Part shown: one piece after another, positions 1 to 7,766 of the stretch
Layout of the letters: each line of letters opens with the position of its first letter
How positions within the stretch are numbered: the stretch's first letter is position 1
Notes under the pieces: model-generated
The model's database searches: none
Told to the model about the DNA's origin: nothing
Seen by the model: the letters and a program-made list of their open reading frames with translations, nothing else
Translations under genes and position numbers: made by a program
Assembly: GCF_016901775.1 (NCBI RefSeq)
Contig: NZ_JACJKW010000001.1
Coordinates: forward strand, 62,001 to 126,000
DNA: 64,000 nt
Source of the DNA: Intestinimonas butyriciproducens
GTDB taxonomy: Bacteria > Bacillota > Clostridia > Oscillospirales > Butyricicoccaceae
Direction of reading: 5' to 3'

Positions 1-1638
1 CGAAATGATGTAGGAATACACCGGCTGACCGCCTTCGATCACGGTGATTTCTGCGTTCTTTGCTTCCTTGGCGAACATCTCTTTCACCTGCTCAGCCTGC
101 TGTTCATCGGCGCCCTCACCGTAGAAAATGGTGATGAATCCGCTTTTGCGGCTGCACAGATCCCGGGCCAGGCGCCGGGCCACATCTTCAAACCGGGGAC
201 TGTTGCTGAGAAGCTTGCCTTCCACCAGGGACATAAAGTCGCCCTGTTTGATGTTCTTGCCATCAAACTCACTGTCCCGGGCGGCATAGGTGATCTGACC
301 GGTGGAGACCTTGCCGGCGGCCTCCATCATGGAAGCCCGGTTCTGCTCCGGCTCGGCGTCCGGATCAAAGGCCAGCATGGCGGTGATGCCCTGGGTGACC
401 ATCTTGGTGGGCAGCACATACACCAGCTTTTCCGACAGCTCGGCAGCCTGCTCGGCCGCCATGATGATGTTCTTGTTGTTGGGCAGCACAAAGACGATCT
501 CTGCCGGGGTCTGGTCGATGGCGTTGAGGATATCCTCTGTGGAAGGGTTCATGGTCTGGCCGCCTTCCACCAGGTTGTCAATGCCCAGGTCTTTGAGCAC
601 CGAGGAAATGCCTTCGCCCGCTGCCACGCCCACAAAACCGTACTTTCTCTCCGGGGCGGCCACCTGCCGCTTCACTTCGGCGGGAGCCTCATTCTTCCGG
701 TGGAGCTGCTGAACCATGTTTTCGATCTTCACCGTCAGCAGCTGGCCGAACTTCAGTCCCTCGGCCAGAGCCTTGTCCGGCGTATCGGTGTGCACATGGA
801 CCTTGACGATCTCATCGTCCTCCACAACCACCACGCAGTCGCCGATGGTCTCCAGGAAACGACGGAATTTATCCACGCTCTTTTTCTGGTCTTCCCGGGC
901 GGCGATAAACTCGGTGCAATAGGCGAAATTGATCTCCCCTTCGTCAAACTGGGAGAAGTCCGCAGCCGCCATCTCCACCTTGGGCTGCTTGGGAGCCAGG
1001 AAGGAGAATTTGCTCTTGGGCTTGACCCCGGTCAGGCTGGCATGCATATTTTCCAGAATGAGCACCCAGCCATAGCCGCCGGCATCCACCACACCGGCCT
1101 TTTTCAGCACCGGGTTCTGTTCCACCGTGTTTTCCAGCGCTTCCCGGGCCGCTGTGATGGCGGCAGAAAGCACTTCGTCCACTTCTTCATTGCCAGCCGC
1201 TTCCTTCAGTGCGCCTTCGGCCGCCAGGCGAGAAACCGTCAAAATGGTGCCTTCGGTGGGCTTCATCACCGCTTTGTAAGCGGTGTTGACCCCTTCCTGC
1301 AGCGCCTCGGCAAACTCCTGGGCCGTAGCGCTGCCCAGCTCTTTCAGCCGCTTGCCAAAGCCGCGGAACAGCAAAGATGTGATAACGCCGGAATTGCCCC
1401 GAGCGCCCCGAAGAAGGGCAGAAGAAGTCAAATCCACCGCTTTGCCCAGAGTGGGCTTTTCGAACTTCATCAGCTCGGCCGCAGCGGCATTGAGAGTCAT
1501 GGACATGTTGGTGCCGGTATCGCCATCGGGAACCGGGAACACATTCAGCTCATTGATCTCCTGCTTCTTCTCTTCGATGACGGCAGCGGCTGCCAGCATC
1601 ATATTCTTGAAATTTTCACCGTCGATAATCTTAACCAA
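1..1638 (-). CDS. fakA: Fatty acid kinase FakA / YloV (DAK2-domain), C-terminal end just cut off
   Basis: The minus-strand frame is open from 1638 to the window edge (546 codons), so perhaps only a few C-terminal residues are missing. The start is a TTG at 1638, nine bases after an AGGAGG (1648-1653 on the plus strand); the protein begins MVKIIDGENF. A DhaL/DAK2-type kinase domain carries the acidic nucleotide/Mg motif NVFPVPDGDTGTN around residues 32-44, including the aspartates conserved in FakA. The C-terminal part matches the DegV-like FakA1 region and ends near PVYSYIIS. FakA phosphorylates exogenous fatty acids bound to a FakB carrier for phospholipid synthesis. The Asp23-family gene lies 16 bases upstream, the usual yloU-yloV pairing in Firmicutes. 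No FakB is visible here. Confidence 0.9.
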   Translation of the reverse strand, partial: MVKIIDGENFKNMMLAAAAVIEEKKQEINELNVFPVPDGDTGTNMSMTLNAAAAELMKFEKPTLGKAVDLTSSALLRGARGNSGVITSLLFRGFGKRLKELGSATAQEFAEALQEGVNTAYKAVMKPTEGTILTVSRLAAEGALKEAAGNEEVDEVLSAAITAAREALENTVEQNPVLKKAGVVDAGGYGWVLILENMHASLTGVKPKSKFSFLAPKQPKVEMAAADFSQFDEGEINFAYCTEFIAAREDQKKSVDKFRRFLETIGDCVVVVEDDEIVKVHVHTDTPDKALAEGLKFGQLLTVKIENMVQQLHRKNEAPAEVKRQVAAPERKYGFVGVAAGEGISSVLKDLGIDNLVEGGQTMNPSTEDILNAIDQTPAEIVFVLPNNKNIIMAAEQAAELSEKLVYVLPTKMVTQGITAMLAFDPDAEPEQNRASMMEAAGKVSTGQITYAARDSEFDGKNIKQGDFMSLVEGKLLSNSPRFEDVARRLARDLCSRKSGFITIFYGEGADEQQAEQVKEMFAKEAKNAEITVIEGGQPVYSYIIS

Positions 1639-1654
1639 ATTCCTACGCCTCCTG

Positions 1655-2002
1655 TCAATCCACCCGGATGGAATCCACGCAGATCTCGATTTGCCCCACA
1701 GGCACTCCCGCCAGGCGCTCCACATTATAGCGCACTTCACTGATGATGGACTGGCACACTGTGGCAATGTTGATGCCGTGATCCACGGCGATGTGGAGCT
1801 GCAAGTCGATCTTCCCATCCCGCTCGGCCACCTTGACACCCTTGGTCATGGCCTCCCGCTTGAGCAGATAGACGATGCCGTCCTTTACCGAAGTATGGGT
1901 CATACCCTTGACGCCAAAGCAGTTGGTGGCCGCAATGCCTGCAATGGAGGCCACTACTTCCGCCGAAAGCGTCACATTTCCATATTCTGTTGTCAATTTC
2001 AC
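1655..2002 (-). CDS. yloU: Asp23/Gls24 family envelope stress protein (YloU-like)
   Basis: 115 residues, full length for the family, beginning MKLTTEYGNVTLSAEVVASI and containing the family GVKGM-type segment near residues 30-34. Asp23/Gls24 proteins are small cytosolic or membrane-associated proteins linked to envelope stress; their biochemical role is not settled. The gene sits immediately upstream of fakA and probably shares its transcript. A TACAAT-like -10 (plus-strand ATTGTA at 2102-2107) lies about 100 bases upstream but has no convincing -35. Confidence 0.85.
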   Translation of the reverse strand: MKLTTEYGNVTLSAEVVASIAGIAATNCFGVKGMTHTSVKDGIVYLLKREAMTKGVKVAERDGKIDLQLHIAVDHGINIATVCQSIISEVRYNVERLAGVPVGQIEICVDSIRVD

Positions 2003-2160
2003 ATTAGTACCCCCTTATTCAGGTAGAAACACAGCCATGTCACCCATGGATCTCTATGGAAATTCCGGAGCCTTGGGGCTCCCCCATCTGATTCTTGGGC
2101 TATTGTATCATATCCCCATGGAAAATGCACGAATATTTTGCTTTTTCCCCTGGGAAGTTC

Positions 2161-3702
2161 TCATCCCGCCCATTGGTGGAGATTGTAATAGGGGTTGCGG
2201 CTGGCACCCACCACCTGATGCATCACATTTTTACCTGTGACCACGCAGCCCCGGCCAAAAGCCATGGGTGCAAAGGGCATTTCCTCCTGGAACACATCAT
2301 AAAGGGCCTGCTGTGCCTCTTCTTCCTCACCGGGAAGGGCACTTTTCCAGGCTGCGATAGCCTGGGTCAGCGCTTCACTGGCTCCGCCGTAGCACAGGCT
2401 TCCGCCCCGCTGCACCATCTGGCTGATGTCAAACCGGCCGTCCAGAATGGTCTCCCCATAATAAAGGTCAAAATCATCCCGGCTCAAAGCCTGCTGAAAT
2501 TCTTCCTGGGGCAGGGTGCGCACCGTGACCTGGATGCCGCTTCCCACCAGGGACTGGGAGACGATCTCTGCCGCCTGGCTCTTCATTTCGCTGCCTTCCG
2601 GCACCAACAGCTCCAAAATCAAATTATTGCCCTCCGGATCGTTATAAATGCCGTCCCCATCGGTATCGGCGTAACCGGCCTGTTTCAAAAGGGCGTCCGG
2701 ATCCTTTTCCTCCGCCTCAAACTGCTCCAGCTGAGGGGACACCGGCAGGGATGCACCGTCTCCATAGCCGGAAAAGGCCTTCTGCACCAGAAGGCTCCGG
2801 TCCAGTGCGGCCGAAATAGCCTGGCGCACCAGAGGATCGGAAAGGGCCCCGCCGTTTTTGTTCATGCCCAGATAGTGAAAATCGGTGGTGGCAAAGGTGG
2901 CCACATCGAAATCACCCCGGATAGCGGTATCGGTGGCAAAGGGCTTTTCAAAGCAAACCCCATCAATGACGCCAGACCCCACCACATAGGACAGCTCACT
3001 GTCCCGGTACAACGCGGACAAGCGGATGCTCTCCACCCCCACCGCGCCTCCATGCCAGCTGTCATTGCGCAGCAAAGTGACGCTTCCGTCCTGGGACTGG
3101 ACCATGAACCGTCCGGTGCCCAGAGGATTTTCCTCATCCCCGTCGTTGCGGGGCACCACCGGCGTGGTCAGAAGCCAGGGCAGCTGGGAATCGGGAGTGG
3201 CCAGCCGGATGCGCACCATATACCGGCCGCTGTAAGTGCAGGAAGTGATGTTTGCACACCGGAAAGAAAAAAGGGTGCTCTCCCGGGCCTGGTTGATGGA
3301 ATAAGCCACATCCCGTGCTTGCAGCTCGGTGCCGTCGTGAAAGAGCACCCCTTGCTTGATATAGAAGGTCCACTGGTCGCCATCCACCTCATAGCTCTCG
3401 CAGAGGACATTTTCCAGCTGAAAATCCGGTCCAACGGCAAACAGCCCTTCATAAATCAGCGGCAGCAGATAATAATTGTATTCGGTGGTCACCTGAAAGG
3501 GATTGAGGGAGTCCGAGGGGTTGTATGCCAGGGCAATGGCGGTTTTCTCACCGGGCACGATGGTCTCTTCTTCCTCTTCCTGCTGCTGAGGAAGGCCCAC
3601 CGCATCCTGATTCTCCTGGGTTTCCTCCCCCGCTTCGGTGGTGTGGCAGCCGCCGCACAAAAAAGACAAAATCAGCAGCAGCGCCAAAAAAGATCGTCTC
3701 AT
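2161..3702 (-). CDS. ABC transporter solute-binding lipoprotein, family 5 (oligopeptide/nickel type)
   Basis: About 513 residues. The N-terminus is a lipoprotein signal (MRRSF, a hydrophobic run, then FLCGGC), followed by an acidic linker. The mature part has the SBP_bac_5 fold signatures: ALAYNPSDSLNPF near the start, an LVRQAISAALDR segment, and the Ca-loop-like DTDGDGIYND often seen in this family. It would capture a peptide-like solute outside the membrane. No permease or ATPase genes lie beside it, so the cognate transporter is elsewhere or the protein has another role. A GTG nine bases upstream (3711) overlapping the pgeF stop is an alternative start. Confidence 0.8.
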   Translation of the reverse strand: MRRSFLALLLILSFLCGGCHTTEAGEETQENQDAVGLPQQQEEEEETIVPGEKTAIALAYNPSDSLNPFQVTTEYNYYLLPLIYEGLFAVGPDFQLENVLCESYEVDGDQWTFYIKQGVLFHDGTELQARDVAYSINQARESTLFSFRCANITSCTYSGRYMVRIRLATPDSQLPWLLTTPVVPRNDGDEENPLGTGRFMVQSQDGSVTLLRNDSWHGGAVGVESIRLSALYRDSELSYVVGSGVIDGVCFEKPFATDTAIRGDFDVATFATTDFHYLGMNKNGGALSDPLVRQAISAALDRSLLVQKAFSGYGDGASLPVSPQLEQFEAEEKDPDALLKQAGYADTDGDGIYNDPEGNNLILELLVPEGSEMKSQAAEIVSQSLVGSGIQVTVRTLPQEEFQQALSRDDFDLYYGETILDGRFDISQMVQRGGSLCYGGASEALTQAIAAWKSALPGEEEEAQQALYDVFQEEMPFAPMAFGRGCVVTGKNVMHQVVGASRNPYYNLHQWAG

Positions 3703-3707
3703 AGGCT

Positions 3708-4523
3708 TCACCGTTCCAGCGCGATCAGTCCGGCATGAACACCTCTATGGGTACCCTGACGCCGGTGGGACCACCACAGCTTCTCTTCACCGCAGCAGGT
3801 ACATTCCTCACTGACGGCCACCTGCTCCGCTGGCACTCCCGCCTGGGTCAGGCGCCAGAAATTCAGCCCCTTGGTATCCCAGTGGAATTTGTCCCCCCGC
3901 ACCTGGCAGAACTGCTCCGCTTCTTTTCCGAAACGGGCCATCAGCAGATCATACACATCCCGATCGGTTTCAAAACAATCCTGGCAGATGGAAGGGCCGA
4001 TGGCGCACACCAGGTCTTCCGGGTTTGTTCCATACTCCTTTTTCATCAGGGCAATGGTCTTTTCCCCGATGGCCTGGGCCGTGCCCCGCCAGCCGGAATG
4101 AACGCAGCCGATGGCATGGTTCCGCCTGTCATAGAACATCAGCAGCTGACAGTCGGCATAAAAACCCATCAGGCAGACCCCGGGCACATTGGTGACAAGG
4201 CCATCGCTGGGCTGCTTGTTGTCAAAGCCGATGCGCATCCCCGGCGCCCACCCGCGCACCACATCGATAAAATCGGTGTGCTCCTGACGGGTGCGGACGA
4301 TATCCTCATAATCACACCCCAGAAGTGCCGCAGCACGCACGCAATTTTCCCGGATGTTTTCCGGGCTGTCACCGGTGTGACGGAAATTCAGGCTTTCAAA
4401 CTCTCCCCGGCTGACGCCGCCTTGGCGGGTGGTATACAGATGCTGTACGCCGGGGCTTTCCAAAATGGGCGCCGCCCACCGCACCGCCATATCTCCCAGA
4501 TCTTCCGCGATAAACAGGGACAA
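3708..4523 (-). CDS. pgeF: PgeF/YfiH family (LACC1-like) protein
   Basis: 271 residues. The start is a TTG at 4523 supported by GGAGG eight bases upstream. Family hallmarks are visible: FYADCQLLMFYD, then CVHSGWRGTAQ with the metal-binding Cys-His, and GPSICQDCFE. Members were long annotated as laccase-like or polyphenol oxidase; characterised relatives act as purine nucleoside phosphorylase/adenosine deaminase or edit peptidoglycan precursors. Which activity applies here cannot be read from sequence. The downstream lipoprotein gene starts at or just after its stop codon, suggesting cotranscription. Confidence 0.85.
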   Translation of the reverse strand: MSLFIAEDLGDMAVRWAAPILESPGVQHLYTTRQGGVSRGEFESLNFRHTGDSPENIRENCVRAAALLGCDYEDIVRTRQEHTDFIDVVRGWAPGMRIGFDNKQPSDGLVTNVPGVCLMGFYADCQLLMFYDRRNHAIGCVHSGWRGTAQAIGEKTIALMKKEYGTNPEDLVCAIGPSICQDCFETDRDVYDLLMARFGKEAEQFCQVRGDKFHWDTKGLNFWRLTQAGVPAEQVAVSEECTCCGEEKLWWSHRRQGTHRGVHAGLIALER

Positions 4524-4577
4524 AAGGGTCCCTCCTTTCCGGCGGTTTCCCGCCTTTTCCGTGGTTTCCGCTACTGC

Positions 4578-5345
4578 CTACCGGATGTTCACCCGCTGCA
4601 CACTCCGGCAGCGGCCGGTTTTTTCATCAATGTCAAAAATCGCTCCCTGCAAAGCGCAGTCCAGGTCACTGGATTCGAATCTGGGCCCCAGTTCTCCCCG
4701 GAAATAGGACACCGACTGCTGGTATTTGACGCCGATCACCGACTCCTGGGCTCCGGTCATCCCCAGATCGGTGAGAAAGCCGGTGCCCTGGGGCAAGATC
4801 CGTTCATCGGCGGTCTGCACATGGGTGTGCGTTCCCCACACCGCCGACACCCGGCCGTCCAGGAAATAGCCCAGGGCCTTTTTCTCGCTGGTGGCCTCGG
4901 CATGGAAGTCCACCAGGAAAATATCGGCTTTCTCCTGTTTCAGCAGCCGGTCCGCCGCTTCAAAGGGATCGCCGGTGCGGAAATCCATATTCAGCCGTCC
5001 CAGCAGGTTGATGACGCAAATGTCCACTCCATTGTAATCCACATGGCAAAACCCGCCTCCCGCCAGCTGAGGGGCCAGATTGTGGGGGCGGATGATGGGA
5101 TCCCCGTCGTCCAGATAATCGCAGATGGAGCGCTGGGCATAGGCATGGTTTCCCAGGGTGATCACATCGGCTCCGGCGTCATAGATCTCCCGTGCCTGCT
5201 TGGGAGTGATGCCCCGCATAGAGGCATTTTCCCCGTTGACGACGATGAAATGCACCCCTTCCTGCCGCCGCAGAAGGCGCAGTTTTTTTTCCAGAGTCAA
5301 AAGCCCCGGCTGGCCGCACACATCACCGATGGCCGCAATACGCAT
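4578..5345 (-). CDS. ymdB: YmdB-family metallophosphoesterase
   Basis: 255 residues, full length. Dimetal phosphoesterase motifs run in order: GDVCGQPG at the N-terminus, NGENAS near residue 38, GNHAYAQ near 66, VDFHAEATSEK near 148 and GTHTHVQTADERIL near 172. YmdB of Bacillus hydrolyses 2',3'-cyclic nucleotides and influences biofilm and motility decisions. The ATG at 5345 follows AAGGAG. It sits between prfB and pgeF on the same strand; its usual neighbour rny is not in this window. Confidence 0.92.
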   Translation of the reverse strand: MRIAAIGDVCGQPGLLTLEKKLRLLRRQEGVHFIVVNGENASMRGITPKQAREIYDAGADVITLGNHAYAQRSICDYLDDGDPIIRPHNLAPQLAGGGFCHVDYNGVDICVINLLGRLNMDFRTGDPFEAADRLLKQEKADIFLVDFHAEATSEKKALGYFLDGRVSAVWGTHTHVQTADERILPQGTGFLTDLGMTGAQESVIGVKYQQSVSYFRGELGPRFESSDLDCALQGAIFDIDEKTGRCRSVQRVNIR

Positions 5346-5375
5346 ACTGTTCTCCTTTGCTTTCCAAAAATTCCT

Positions 5376-5409
5376 TAAAAAGCAGGGAGCCGCCCCAGCA
5401 GGACGGCTC
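5376..5409 (-). terminator. Probable terminator after prfB
   Basis: Minus-strand hairpin GAGCCG...CGGCTC followed by CCTGC and a T run, placed between the prfB stop and ymdB. The stem is short, so termination may be partial. Confidence 0.5.
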
Positions 5410-5444
5410 TCCTCAGCGGACCCTGGGCCCGCCCCTGTTTTTTC

Positions 5445-6563
5445 TTATTTTGCCCAGTTTCCTGTGGCCGAAGCCTTCAGATAGGCATTGATGAAGCTGT
5501 CCAGATCCCCATCCATCACCGCCTGGATGTTGCCGTTTTCACAGCCGGTGCGGTGATCCTTCACCAGGGTGTAGGGCATGAACACATAGGAGCGGATCTG
5601 GCTGCCCCATTCGATCTTTTTCTGCTCGCCCTTGATATCCTCGATTTTGTCCAGGTGCTCCCGCTCTTTGATCTCCATCAGTTTGGACTTGAGCATCCGC
5701 ATGGCCACTTCCCGGTTCTGGTGCTGGCTGCGCTCGTTCTGGCAGGCCACGATGATGCCGGTGGGAATGTGGGTGATGCGGATGGCCGATTCGGTCTTGT
5801 TCACATGCTGACCGCCGGCGCCGCCGGAACGGTAGGTATCCACCTTCAGATCCTCGGGGCGGATGTCGATATCCACATCATCGGTCATTTCGGGCATCAC
5901 TTCCACCGCCGCGAAGGAGGTGTGCCGCCGGCCCGATGCATCAAAGGGCGAAACCCGCACCAGACGGTGGACGCCCATTTCGCTTTTCAGGTAACCGAAG
6001 GCATTCTCCCCTTCGATCAGGATGTCGGCGCTTTTGATGCCTGCTTCTTCTCCGCCGATATAGTCCAGGATCTTATAGCGGAAACCCCGGCGCTCGGCCC
6101 AGTGGGTATACATCCGGTACAGCATCCCGGTCCAGTCCTGGGCCTCGGTGCCGCCGGCTCCGGCGTGGAAGGACATGATGGCGTTGTTTTTGTCATATTC
6201 CCCTTTGAGCAGGGTGGAAAGCTTTTCTTCCTCCAGCATGGCCTGGAATTTGTCATAATCCTGCTGCACTTCCTGGTAAAGGCTTTCCTCGCCCTCTTCC
6301 AGAGCCATATCGATCAGCTCCAGGGTGTCGTTATAAAGGCCCTCCAGCTTTTCATAGCGGGTGGCTTTGTCCTTCAGCTGCTTGATCCGCTGCAGAACCT
6401 TCTGGGACTGCTCCGGCTCATCCCAGAAGCCGGGGGCCGAAGTCTTCTGCTCCAGCTCCAAAGCTTCCTTGGCGCCATTCTCCAGATCCAGGGCTCCCCG
6501 CAGCTCCATCAGCTCAGGCTTTATATTGATCAAATTGGTACGCAGTTCTTCTAACTGTATCAT
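5445..6563 (-). CDS. prfB: Peptide chain release factor 2, encoded without the programmed frameshift
   Basis: 372 residues. RF2 recognises UGA/UAA stop codons and triggers peptide release. The SPF anticodon-like tripeptide lies in VRVSPFDASG and the catalytic GGQ in SGGAGGQHVNK. The start is placed at the ATG at 6563 (MIQLEELR) because GGGAGG lies seven bases upstream; the ATG fifteen bases earlier overlaps that site. Most prfB genes carry an in-frame UGA near codon 25 in the segment reading LRG-x-L-D. Here that segment reads CTG CGG GGA GCC CTG GAT with no stop or shift, so this copy lacks the classical autoregulatory +1 frameshift. Confidence 0.95.
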   Translation of the reverse strand: MIQLEELRTNLINIKPELMELRGALDLENGAKEALELEQKTSAPGFWDEPEQSQKVLQRIKQLKDKATRYEKLEGLYNDTLELIDMALEEGEESLYQEVQQDYDKFQAMLEEEKLSTLLKGEYDKNNAIMSFHAGAGGTEAQDWTGMLYRMYTHWAERRGFRYKILDYIGGEEAGIKSADILIEGENAFGYLKSEMGVHRLVRVSPFDASGRRHTSFAAVEVMPEMTDDVDIDIRPEDLKVDTYRSGGAGGQHVNKTESAIRITHIPTGIIVACQNERSQHQNREVAMRMLKSKLMEIKEREHLDKIEDIKGEQKKIEWGSQIRSYVFMPYTLVKDHRTGCENGNIQAVMDGDLDSFINAYLKASATGNWAK

Positions 6564-6830
6564 TCCGATACCTCCCATAAGTACCTACCATTATATATGA
6601 TTCCCCCGGTTTCTGTCTATATGGTTTTGGATGTGTTTACAGATTTTTCATGCCGGCCCGCCATCACATCCCGGCAAAAGGATGGGACCTGTGGGAGATT
6701 CCTTCCAATAATTTTATATCTTGTTTATATCTTTCTTTTCAAAATGTGGTATACTGTGTTAGAATATTCCCGTATGCTCTTATGTTCATACCAGGCGCTG
6801 GCGGAAGCCTTCGGCCGGAAAGGACGGCTT

Positions 6831-7760
6831 ATGAAATTTGTTCGCTATGTGGAAAAAGTTCCTGGAGCGCAGCCCGTTTTAGGACTTCTCTCCCAAAATG
6901 AAAACTCGGTGCATCCCCTCTCTTCCCTGCTTTCCCGGGACATGCGCACCATGCAGCAGCTGATCGTCTCCCTGAAAGAAGAAGAACTGCCTCTTTTGAT
7001 GCAGGCAGCCCGATGCGACGGCATTCCCCTTTCCCAGGTGAGTGTCCTGGCCCCCATTGACCGGCCGCTGCACGATATTCTGTGCGTGGGCGTCAACTAC
7101 CGGGATCACCGGGAGGAAACCAAAACCGATCTTCCCACAGAGGGCGCTTCCCATCACGCCGTCTATTTCGGCAAGCGTGCCCATTTTATTTTAGGAGATG
7201 GGGAAAAAATTCCCGCCCGGCTGGATCTGGACAGCCAGCTGGATTATGAAGTGGAGCTGGCGGTCATCATCGGCAAAGAAGGCCGGGACATTTCCCCGGA
7301 GCAGGCAGAGGACTACATCTTCGGCTATTCGGTGTTCAACGACCTGTCCTCCCGCACCATCCAGAAGCAGCACAGCCAGTGGCTGCGGGGCAAGAGCCTG
7401 GACGGCTATACCGCCATGGGCCCCTGCATCCTCCACAAAAGCGCCCTGTCCTTCCCGGTGGAAGTGGATGTATGCTCTCTGGTCAACGGAGAAATCCGCC
7501 AAAATTCCAACACCCGCCTTCTGCTCACTTCCCTGCCCCAGATCATCGCCGATCTGTCCCAGGGCATGACGCTGGAGCCGGGAGATATCATCGCCACCGG
7601 CACCCCCGGCGGTGTGGGACTGGGCTTTGATCCTCCCCGGTTTCTGAAAAAAGGGGACAAAGTGGAGTGCCGCATTCCGCCCATCGGCAGCCTGTGCAAC
7701 ACAGTGGAAGAATCCCCGGCCCAGGGCCGAAATCATATTATCAGAGAAGTTTGTAGGTGA
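6831..7760 (+). CDS. Fumarylacetoacetate hydrolase (FAH) family protein
   Basis: 309 residues from the ATG at 6831 (MKFVRYVEKV), preceded by GGAAAGGA; a longer reading from 6597 lacks a good ribosome site. The C-terminal two thirds is a FAH domain: YEVELAVIIGKEGRDI supplies metal-binding acids, followed by YSVFNDLSSRTIQ, GKSLDGYTAMGP and GDIIATGTPGGVG. FAH-fold enzymes cleave or decarboxylate 2-oxo acids such as fumarylpyruvate or oxaloacetate; the substrate is not evident. It ends six bases before secA, so the two are probably cotranscribed, which is not a familiar pairing. Confidence 0.85.
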   Translation: MKFVRYVEKVPGAQPVLGLLSQNENSVHPLSSLLSRDMRTMQQLIVSLKEEELPLLMQAARCDGIPLSQVSVLAPIDRPLHDILCVGVNYRDHREETKTDLPTEGASHHAVYFGKRAHFILGDGEKIPARLDLDSQLDYEVELAVIIGKEGRDISPEQAEDYIFGYSVFNDLSSRTIQKQHSQWLRGKSLDGYTAMGPCILHKSALSFPVEVDVCSLVNGEIRQNSNTRLLLTSLPQIIADLSQGMTLEPGDIIATGTPGGVGLGFDPPRFLKKGDKVECRIPPIGSLCNTVEESPAQGRNHIIREVCR

Positions 7761-7766
7761 AACCCA

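Noticed and set aside
2068-2083. GGAGCC/GGCTCC hairpin upstream of yloU as a terminator or riboswitch
   Set aside because: The stem is six pairs, no T run follows on either strand, and no larger conserved structure surrounds it.
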